A stretch of DNA of 64,000 bases. Source: Chitinophagales bacterium. GTDB taxonomy: Bacteria > Bacteroidota > Bacteroidia > Chitinophagales > Chitinophagaceae. Every line of letters begins with the position of its first letter. Within the stretch, counting starts at the first letter, position 1. Shown one piece after another: positions 57,718 through 64,000 of this stretch. The position numbers and the translations under genes are program-made. Location: the NCBI GenBank assembly GCA_017303395.1, contig JAFLBN010000007.1, positions 62,001 through 126,000 on the forward strand, in the 5' to 3' direction. Under the pieces are notes generated by a model. It had not been told where the DNA came from, made no database searches, and worked only from the letters and a program-made list of their open reading frames with translations.

Positions 57718-58320
57718 TTAGTTTGATTGATTAATAAGTTTTAAGTTGTTTGATTGTGCAGATTCTATTGCTAATTGCTTTTTGGTAGAATTAATGAGAT
57801 CGAACTCACAGCTTATTGTTACGTCTTCCCCTATCATTGCTCCCCCGGTTTCCAAACCATTATTCAACACCAACCCCCATTCCATTCTGTTTATTTTGCC
57901 GGTAACTGAAAAGCCTGCTTTTTCATTTCCCCAAAGGTCATAGATAATGCCATCGTATTGTACATTGAACCTGACAGGTTTGGTAATGCCCTTCAGTGTT
58001 AAATAACCCCATAGCTTTTGGTTACCATCCGTGTCGGCTTTTGCTATCCCGTTTGATGTAAAGGTGATCTGCGGATAGTTTTTTACATCAAAAAAATCTT
58101 CACTTTTCAAATGTTCATCACGTAGAGCATCACCTGTATCAATGGATGCAACCTCAATCGATAAATCAATCTCTGCAGTTTCAAAATTCTTGTCGTTGGT
58201 ATGTACACTTACGTCTATTTTTTTAAATGATCCCTTGATATTGGATATTAACAGATGCCTCACTTTGAATGAGATTTCACTATGTGCTTGGTCAATAGAC
58301 CAGATGTTGGTTGTAGCCAT
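57718..58320 (-). CDS. YceI-family lipid-binding-like protein
   Basis: The 200-residue protein contains the YceI fold: the start strand WSIDQAHSEISFKVRHLLI, then RDEHLKSEDFFDVKNYPQITF and a closing strand with a Gly-rich turn (GGAMIGEDVTISCEF). YceI proteins bind long isoprenoid or lipid chains. No signal peptide is seen, so it may be cytosolic here. It is downstream of the Dps gene in the stress cluster. Confidence 0.88.
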   Translation of the reverse strand: MATTNIWSIDQAHSEISFKVRHLLISNIKGSFKKIDVSVHTNDKNFETAEIDLSIEVASIDTGDALRDEHLKSEDFFDVKNYPQITFTSNGIAKADTDGNQKLWGYLTLKGITKPVRFNVQYDGIIYDLWGNEKAGFSVTGKINRMEWGLVLNNGLETGGAMIGEDVTISCEFDLINSTKKQLAIESAQSNNLKLINQSN

Positions 58321-58352
58321 ATGTTTCTGTTTAGCTTTTTAATAAACTTTTA

Positions 58353-58826
58353 TTAGTTCAGATAACGCCTGAGTATCCATGCTGTAGTTTCGTGTTGTTC
58401 CATTAAGCCGGTAAGAAAGTCTGCAGTACCTGCATCTTTATTTTTATCCGAAGATTCATCTATACCTTTTCTTAAAATCACAACCATGGTTTCATGATCG
58501 GTGAGCAGTTCTTTCAGCAAATCTTTGGGCTGGGCATATTTGTCAGGACGCTCTTTGATAGTGGATAGCGAAAGGAACTCTTGCATTGTACCGATAGTGT
58601 TGAAACCAAGCTTACCAATGCGCTCTGCTACTTCATCTATAGATTCTTCCAGCTCTTTATATTGTTTTTCAAATAGTTTGTGCAGCTCCATAAAGCTTTC
58701 TCCTGCCACGTTCCAGTGAAACTTTCGGGTTTTGGTATATAATACCATTTCATTCGATAGTATGCCGGAAAGTAATGTTGTGCTGTTTTGTAGGTTTTTG
58801 TCTGTAATACCGATGTTTGTCTTCAT
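58353..58826 (-). CDS. dps: Dps-family ferritin-like DNA-protection protein
   Basis: The 157-residue protein shows the Dps signature: helix TRKFHWNVAGESFMELHKLFE with the first His ligand, then ESIDEVAERIGKLG with acidic ligands. Family members form a dodecamer that stores iron and protects DNA from peroxide. It lies 33 bases upstream of the YceI start, in the same direction. Confidence 0.9.
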   Translation of the reverse strand: MKTNIGITDKNLQNSTTLLSGILSNEMVLYTKTRKFHWNVAGESFMELHKLFEKQYKELEESIDEVAERIGKLGFNTIGTMQEFLSLSTIKERPDKYAQPKDLLKELLTDHETMVVILRKGIDESSDKNKDAGTADFLTGLMEQHETTAWILRRYLN

Positions 58827-58865
58827 GATTAATTGTATTGATTTTGAGTGTATGATAAATTGGCC

Positions 58866-59627
58866 TTACTGTGCCAGAAAACCGCCATCTATTTCTAGTG
58901 TAGAACCTGTAATAAAAGAGCTGTCATCGCTGGCAAGGAAAATGAACCCCTTTGTAATTTCCTCAGGTATGCCCAATCGCTTCATAGGGTGTAAGTCTAT
59001 TATTTTTTGCTCTGTGTCTATATCCTTAGTGATGCCTGCCTTGGCTAACATGGGTGTATTGATAAAGCCCGGACAAATTGCATTTACTCTGATGCCTATT
59101 GCTGCATATTCTAATGCTGCCGTTTGTGTGAGCCCGATAACGCCGTGTTTGGCAGCTACGTAATGAGATGACATCGGGAAGCCTACCTTGCCCAAGATGG
59201 ACGACATGTTTATGATAACACCCTTCTTTTGTTTCTCCATCTGGCTCAATTCATGGCTCATACAATTAAAAACTCCATTAAGGTTTACATCAATGACTTT
59301 CAGCCAGGCATCCTGTGTCATGTCGCCGACTTTATTGGGCTCACCACCAATGCCTGCATTGTTCAGTGCAACATCAATTGTTTTGAATTTTTCTACTGCA
59401 GTTTCTATTGCATTTTTTACATCTTCATAAACAGATACATTGCAATCAATGAAAATGGCTGCATCGTTTTCCCTTTGTATTTCTGCCATAACACTATCGC
59501 TTAAGTCAGACTTTAAGTCTGCAATAACAACGTTTGCTCCTTCTCTGGCAGCGGCAATAGCGCAAGATTTTCCTATACCTGACAGCCCGCCTGTAATGAA
59601 TATTGTTTTGTTTTCCAGTTTCTTCAT
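58866..59627 (-). CDS. Short-chain dehydrogenase/reductase
   Basis: The 253-residue protein has the NAD(P)-binding TGGLSGIGKS motif, the NNAG strand motif, Ser in a NMSSILG strand and the active-site YVAAKHG (Tyr, Lys). It has an SDR fold of classical length. The substrate cannot be told. It belongs to the stress cluster, with an ATG at 59627 and a stop 40 bases before Dps. The region 59628-59959 upstream has no gene and no clear promoter visible. Confidence 0.88.
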   Translation of the reverse strand: MKKLENKTIFITGGLSGIGKSCAIAAAREGANVVIADLKSDLSDSVMAEIQRENDAAIFIDCNVSVYEDVKNAIETAVEKFKTIDVALNNAGIGGEPNKVGDMTQDAWLKVIDVNLNGVFNCMSHELSQMEKQKKGVIINMSSILGKVGFPMSSHYVAAKHGVIGLTQTAALEYAAIGIRVNAICPGFINTPMLAKAGITKDIDTEQKIIDLHPMKRLGIPEEITKGFIFLASDDSSFITGSTLEIDGGFLAQ

Positions 59628-59959
59628 TTTTTATTTCGTGCTTGAGTAAAGATGCTTTTATGTTGTCTTGTTTGCTGTGTGAGTAATATGCACCTATGAT
59701 TTTTATGCCTACTACCAATGTGTGTTTACTATCTTATTAAGTTGAAAGGCTAGCGTTTTGCCGGTATAAATGAAATTCATGGTGATAGGGCTTATACTTC
59801 TTCTATATAGGGGGGCGTACGGTCTCAAAGCTTCATTGATATGATAATAGTTTTATGGTTTAACTTCAGATTCCTATTAGAATTGGTGTAAGTATTGTAG
59901 TGTGTCTGTATTAGTAATAGTTGGTTGATACAGTTGTTTATTACTCAAAATTGAACATT

Positions 59960-60601
59960 CTATTTTCTCCGGTTGACTAAATCTGTAAGCTTTTGCTTTT
60001 GTGTGTTTACATCAGCCTGATATTTTTCCTGCTCAGTTTTGTTTTCAAGAATACGTGTTTCAAGTTCAGTACGTTTCTGCTCAAGTTCAGCACCGTTATT
60101 GAATTGCGTTTTGTATGTAGATTCAGATTTTATTACAACCTGATTTTGTTCCTTAATCATTAGCTCCAGATTATAGTCTTCAATGGCAGGAGTTAGTCCA
60201 TTTAAGTAGGCCTTGGCTTGTTCCATGTTCAGATAGTTCAGTTCTGTTGTGGTACCCTTTTCATCACTCGGTTTCGTTAACAATAAGGATACTATCGTGA
60301 ATCCTCTGTCTTGCCTGCTTTTTTGTTCTATTTTAAAATAGAGGTCTGCATTGTCATTGCCGGAGACAACGCTTTGCGTATTCCTGAAGGTTGTGAAACC
60401 TTTAAGGTCTGTGCCTTTTGACTTGCCTTTTTTTGACAAATAGTCGTTTAGCGCTTCCTTCACAATATCAGATGAGTAGGGTAGTTCTATGGTTGCCGCA
60501 GGTTGTTCTGTTTTTTGTAGTCGTACGGTGCCTTCTGTTGCCTGGGCGTATACCGAAACCGTAATAAGGCTAAGACAACATGTCAGTATTATATTTTTCA
60601 T
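59960..60601 (-). CDS. Secreted coiled-coil protein of the stress cluster
   Basis: The 213-residue product has a signal peptide (ending SVYAQ), a globular alpha/beta part (about 25-150) and a C-terminal charged helix (about 160-213, ELEQKRTELETRILENKTEQEK) predicted to form a coiled coil. The family was not recognised. It may tether the envelope. Confidence 0.6.
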   Translation of the reverse strand: MKNIILTCCLSLITVSVYAQATEGTVRLQKTEQPAATIELPYSSDIVKEALNDYLSKKGKSKGTDLKGFTTFRNTQSVVSGNDNADLYFKIEQKSRQDRGFTIVSLLLTKPSDEKGTTTELNYLNMEQAKAYLNGLTPAIEDYNLELMIKEQNQVVIKSESTYKTQFNNGAELEQKRTELETRILENKTEQEKYQADVNTQKQKLTDLVNRRK

Positions 60602-60655
60602 GTGTATTGATTTATCGTTGTAATAATATGCCTGAATCTGTAGTACAGCGAATTA

Positions 60656-61255
60656 CTATTTATCCAAAATGATATCTCTCTGCACTTTTCTGCCTTCAGC
60701 TTTTGATAGGAATATCTGAAAACCAAGATTGATGGATATACGGTTGACCTGAGGTGTTCCGCCTATGTGACGATACTCTCCACCAACTTCCAGTGCCACA
60801 TTTTTATTCAGAAAAATATCTATGCCGGGGTTTACATACAGTATGCCGCCATTGGTAGTTACATTGGTTTTAGTACCATCTGCATTTTTAAAGCGACTAT
60901 TTCTGCCACCAAAACCTGCGCCACCCTCTACGAAGAACATAACACGGCGTGGTATATCCTGAAAATTATCTTTGCCTACAAATATTCTGGCAAATGGCGT
61001 TGCACCGTAGTTCATCGTTGTATTAGCGTTTACAACGTCAACGCCTAGCTCTACAGCCATACCTATTACAAGGTTTTCGTTCAGAAAGTACCCAAGCTTG
61101 GGTTGAAGGCTTGCATTGTATCCTGTATTGTTGTTCTGAATGTTTACAGAGCTGGTCATAATGTTTGCACCGATCATATAATTTCGTTTAATAGTCTGCG
61201 CTATTGCAGCATTGCTTAGGCAAAGTATTATGATTGCGTAGATTGTATTTTTCAT
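60656..61255 (-). CDS. Outer-membrane beta-barrel protein
   Basis: The start is placed at ATG 61255, where a signal peptide begins (MKNTIYAIIILCLSNAAIAQ); upstream ATG 61315 adds 20 residues without signal character. The 199-residue product consists of alternating beta strands (for example YFLNENLVIGMAVELGVDVV, VMFFVEGGAGFGG, VALEVGGEYRHIGGTP), matching a small 8-strand OmpA/OmpW-like barrel. It is stress-linked by position. Confidence 0.75.
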   Translation of the reverse strand: MKNTIYAIIILCLSNAAIAQTIKRNYMIGANIMTSSVNIQNNNTGYNASLQPKLGYFLNENLVIGMAVELGVDVVNANTTMNYGATPFARIFVGKDNFQDIPRRVMFFVEGGAGFGGRNSRFKNADGTKTNVTTNGGILYVNPGIDIFLNKNVALEVGGEYRHIGGTPQVNRISINLGFQIFLSKAEGRKVQRDIILDK

Positions 61256-61392
61256 GATTGTTTTTTTGTCGGTCGGATATGGTGTCCTCCAACTGAAACT
61301 CTCATATACTTTCATTGTATGAATTACTGTGAGAGATTTCAGAGGCGGACATACAGAATCAGCCTGACCATTGAATGATTCTGTAGCTAGTT

Positions 61393-61614
61393 TTAGTGTT
61401 TAGACTGAACATCTTGAATAAGAGAAATTACTTCTTCTCTTTTCATGTTTAGCTTTTTTTCAACACGGCTCAGCAATTCATTTTCTTTACCGCTTTCCAG
61501 CTTTACATCCTGTTCTGTAAGTGTTGGATGGTTCTTCATCAGCTGTTTTGAAGAATTTTCCCAGTTTCCCGTAATCTTGAACTCAGCCGTTCTTGGTTTT
61601 GTTTCTTCTTGCAT
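61393..61614 (-). CDS. CsbD-like general stress protein
   Basis: The 73-residue acidic protein has the CsbD order: NWENSSKQLMKNHPTLTEQDV, then a short LESGKENELLSRVEKKLNM segment and a final EEVISLIQDV. Such proteins accumulate under stress. A palindrome at 61631-61648 immediately upstream may be its operator. Confidence 0.75.
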   Translation of the reverse strand: MQEETKPRTAEFKITGNWENSSKQLMKNHPTLTEQDVKLESGKENELLSRVEKKLNMKREEVISLIQDVQSKH

Positions 61615-61630
61615 TTTATTAATGTTTTAT

Positions 61631-61648
61631 TGTGAAAGAACTTTCACA
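61631..61648. promoter_or_regulatory. Palindromic operator-like site upstream of the CsbD-like gene
   Basis: TGTGAAAG-AA-CTTTCACA is an 18-base palindrome 17 bases before the ATG at 61614. Candidate binding site for a regulator. The remaining gap to 62053 shows no other feature. Confidence 0.45.
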
Positions 61649-62053
61649 TTGTAAAGGTCTGTTTGTTTTGGTTATAAAATATTACATGCTGCATTCAAAT
61701 AGTTGCATAAATCAAACTTAACATAAGTATGCCAGTGATTTTACAGGTAATATGGATATTGCAGATGATTTACAGATGAGCTTTTGGGGAAGTGTTTGCG
61801 ACGTTGCTGATACGCGATACAGTACACGTTTTGTTAATAGTGATTAATAAAACTCATTTTTAGTGTTTATATGGAAAATAAGACGACCTTCACAGTTGCT
61901 AATCGTATTTTATTGGAAATATAACCTCAATCAACCCCTATTACAGGTTACTATTTATACCCTTCTTGTTTCCGAAATCGTACTTTTTATTGCACTAGAA
62001 AATATTAATACTGGGGCCAGATAAAAATATTTTCAACAACTGAATGATATACT

Positions 62054-62614
62054 ATGAAGTTATACATCAAGTATATGGTCAGCTTACGGTGTAAAATGAT
62101 CGTAAAACAAGAACTGATAAAACTCGGGATAAAATACGTGAGTATAGATCTGGGAATTGTGGATGTTTGCGACGAGATGACCCCCGATGATTACGCAGCA
62201 TTAAAGACAGGATTATCTCACTATGGATTGGAATTATTGGATGATAAGAAAGCAATATTGATAGAGAAGGTAAAAAGTATAGTAGTTGAAATGATTCATT
62301 ATTCAGATGAACCGCCTACGCTCAAATATTCAGAATACATCAGCCAGAAACTTGGTTATAATTATACATACCTGGCTAATATATTTTCGGAAGTAAAAGG
62401 TATTACTATACAGCAGTACATTATTATCAATAAGATTGAAAGAGCAAAAGAGATGATATTGTACAACGATGTGAACCTGACGGAAATTGCTCGCCTTCTT
62501 AATTATAGCAGTGTAGCTCATCTTTCTAATCAGTTTAAAAAAATAACAGGGCTTACTCCCAGTTATTTCAGGAAGCTTCGCAATCAAAAAAGAACAGCTA
62601 TTGAAGATCTGTGA
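62054..62614 (+). CDS. AraC-type transcription regulator
   Basis: The 186-residue protein ends in a double HTH (about 105-180, NYTYLANIFSEVKGITIQQ and VNLTEIARLLNYSSVAHLSNQFKKITGLT) with the ligand-free N-terminal part reduced to about 80 residues. It probably regulates the adjacent stress genes. Upstream ATGs within the first 15 residues make the exact start uncertain. Confidence 0.8.
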   Translation: MKLYIKYMVSLRCKMIVKQELIKLGIKYVSIDLGIVDVCDEMTPDDYAALKTGLSHYGLELLDDKKAILIEKVKSIVVEMIHYSDEPPTLKYSEYISQKLGYNYTYLANIFSEVKGITIQQYIIINKIERAKEMILYNDVNLTEIARLLNYSSVAHLSNQFKKITGLTPSYFRKLRNQKRTAIEDL

Positions 62615-62716
62615 TATTTACAAGCCGGGATTGATTTGCATGCCACAGTCCGGGCGCAGTATGCCTAGCTTGCATGGTCACGATAATATTAACATTCATC
62701 AACAATATTTATAAAT

Positions 62717-63085
62717 ATGGATCAGCAAAATTTGAATAACGCAGAAAAGGAGATAGAAAAGGCTAAGGCTTTTATAGTGGTGGAAATTATTGAGTACGTG
62801 CCCAATTCGGTAGTTATTAAGACTATTATAAAAAAGGCGACAGGCAATGTCACAGCTGTTTCATTTGACTATGGAGAGTCGCTCGGTAATAAAACTGTGC
62901 AATTCGACACTTTTATTCAGGTAATTGAAGGGAAAGCGGAGATAATAATCGGCGATACCACACAAATGCTCTTAACAGGAGAGTCAATCATCATTCCGGC
63001 ACATTCTCCTCACGAAATTAAAGCCAATGAAAGGTTCAAGATGTTATCGACTGTAATAAAAAGTGGTTACGAAGAACTGATTTGA
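62717..63085 (+). CDS. Cupin-fold small protein
   Basis: The 122-residue protein has cupin motifs (VIEGKAEIIIGDTT and ESIIIPAHSPHEIKA). Not all metal-binding residues can be confirmed. Typical of small-molecule-binding or regulatory cupins. It follows the AraC gene by 102 bases and is 27 bases from the next gene. Confidence 0.8.
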   Translation: MDQQNLNNAEKEIEKAKAFIVVEIIEYVPNSVVIKTIIKKATGNVTAVSFDYGESLGNKTVQFDTFIQVIEGKAEIIIGDTTQMLLTGESIIIPAHSPHEIKANERFKMLSTVIKSGYEELI

Positions 63086-63111
63086 TACAACAACCGTTTA
63101 AATGTCAACAA

Positions 63112-63408
63112 ATGGATACAATCAGTATGGTTCTTAATTCGCTTAAGAATAAGGGACAAGACAATGAGTTTTCGATAGCTAAGAGTGGGGCTATCTTGCT
63201 ATGTGGTAAAAGGTATAAGAACAGTGAAATATCTATAATTCATATTTACAGGTTTGAAGAAGATACGGATCCTGCCGAGCAGGCAATTATATACCTCATA
63301 AAGACCAATGACGGTATAATAGGTTATAGTCTGGATGCTTATGGTGTATATACTAATCACGGCAACGATGGTTTTAGCACAGCCATTAAGAAGATGAATA
63401 TGGCCTGA
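63112..63408 (+). CDS. Small uncharacterised protein after the cupin gene
   Basis: The longer frame opens at a TTG (63082), but ATG 63112 is the better start, giving 98 residues. The protein is alpha/beta with GAILLCGKRYKNSEISIIHIY and GVYTNHGNDGFSTAIKKM. Not recognised. Same strand as the cupin gene. Confidence 0.55.
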   Translation: MDTISMVLNSLKNKGQDNEFSIAKSGAILLCGKRYKNSEISIIHIYRFEEDTDPAEQAIIYLIKTNDGIIGYSLDAYGVYTNHGNDGFSTAIKKMNMA

Positions 63409-63479
63409 TTTCGGCAGGTTGAGCTAATTTATCTGTTTGTAAATATTTAGCATAGGCAAATTCGTTTTATCAATTAATT

Positions 63480-63700
63480 GAATTTTGCTACAAAAGGAGT
63501 CTTACCGGCTCCATTATCTTTATATCTAACTGGTTCATATTATCAATAATCACCAGGGTTCTAAAATTTTATATTTTGAAAGAGTTTGAAAAATAGCCTC
63601 GGTGCAAACTGCTTAAAGCCAAGCCTACAATATCTTTCAAGAGGTATATACGCCAGAAAAAATCCTTCAGTTGGTTCGACACTCGTTCTGTAGACTCCAC
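63480..63700 (+). repeat. Island-end repeat, copy C, with 57-bp core at 63644-63700
   Basis: The block is shortened compared with A and B: a single TTGCTACA word, a degenerate hairpin (about 63493-63520), then the 57-base core (one base different from copy A, C to T in CGTTCCGTAG). The region 63409-64000 has no gene; it holds this repeat and two terminators. Confidence 0.65.
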
Positions 63701-63717
63701 AATTTTTTTAAAATTTT

Positions 63718-63754
63718 AGACGAAATTCTATTTAGTTAGAGTTTCGTCTTTTTT
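63718..63754. terminator. Terminator-like hairpin after repeat C
   Basis: AGACGAAA (63718-63725) pairs with TTTCGTCT (63742-63749) followed by a T-run. It starts 18 bases after the core. Confidence 0.65.
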
Positions 63755-63960
63755 ATACCAATCTTATTGTAAAAGCTGTGACTAGTAATCATTGATTGTA
63801 TCTAATTAAGCACTGATTATTCGGGTGATTACATAACTCGCAATGATACTCCAAAAACAATAGTCTGCAATTGAACTGGACTTATTGTCATGCAATCTGT
63901 ACAGAAATAGTATTGCACTTGCAATTCTCACCTTGATTCTTTTTGAAGCTAGTACTAGAA

Positions 63961-63992
63961 GATAAGCCACAGTTGAAAACTGTGGCTTATTA
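63961..63992. terminator. Terminator hairpin near the window end
   Basis: ATAAGCCACAGTT and AACTGTGGCTTAT (63962-63990) form a perfect stem. No gene ends close upstream, so it may serve a small RNA or a gene beyond the window. Confidence 0.6.
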
Positions 63993-64000
63993 TTGTAAGG

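Noticed and set aside
63082-63111. TTG start of the 108-residue frame
   Set aside because: ATG 63112 gives a more natural N terminus and avoids an overlap with the cupin gene.

Overview
The window comes from a member of the Bacteroidota, probably the Chitinophagaceae or a related lineage. The evidence is T9SS type A C-terminal sorting domains (18812-21640, 53363-54721), promoters of the TTG-N17..20-TAnnTTTG type with weak ribosome binding sites, very large YD/RHS surface proteins, a CusA-type RND pump fused to a TolC-like partner, and small families typical of the phylum (HYC_CC_PP, DUF6660, CsbD-like, lmo0937). No rRNA, tRNA, CRISPR array or intact integrase or transposase was seen.

Region 1 (1-21.6 kb) encodes cell-surface polymorphic proteins. 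An operon runs from a 5'-truncated gene through an OmpH-like membrane protein, a lipoprotein, a 2066-residue RHS partner and a small secreted protein to a 3199-residue RHS protein. The last ends in a toxin-like tip, with a presumed immunity gene overlapping its stop. A 942-residue SBBP-repeat T9SS protein follows.

Region 2 (about 21.7-40.3 kb) looks like a mobile or defence island. It holds a Toprim-helicase replication protein with small HTH genes, a complete His-Xaa-Ser radical-SAM system (hxsA, hxsD, hxsB, hxsC), an XRE / ImmA-IrrE / SF1-helicase / unknown 648-residue cassette, and a multiubiquitin / E1-like ThiF / DUF6527 / TIR operon behind a strong-looking promoter and a structured leader. 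An unrecognised 278-residue protein completes it.

Region 3 (40.3-57.1 kb) is a metal-resistance and redox island. It carries a Zn/Cd-type P-ATPase, an RND adaptor, a CusA-TolC fusion, a DUF6660 protein, a porin, a Rieske protein, a di-haem oxidoreductase, an HMA-like protein and a thioredoxin-like protein, all on the minus strand. A divergent set of secreted beta-propeller and cytochrome-like proteins lies next to them. A decayed second copy of the porin lies at its left edge.

Region 4 (57.1-63.7 kb) is a general-stress island with lmo0937, YceI, Dps, an SDR, a coiled-coil secreted protein, an outer-membrane barrel, a CsbD-like protein, an AraC-type regulator and a cupin.

Regions 2, 3 and 4 each end in the same 57-bp direct repeat (40235-40291, 57091-57147, 63644-63700). 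The copies differ by one or two bases and sit inside a longer, more diverged repeat with GCTACA motifs and a hairpin. The simplest reading is three islands stacked in tandem at one recombination site. The most notable content is the ubiquitin-like/TIR operon, the ImmA-helicase cassette with its unknown fourth protein, the Hxs system, and the tandem-island architecture.
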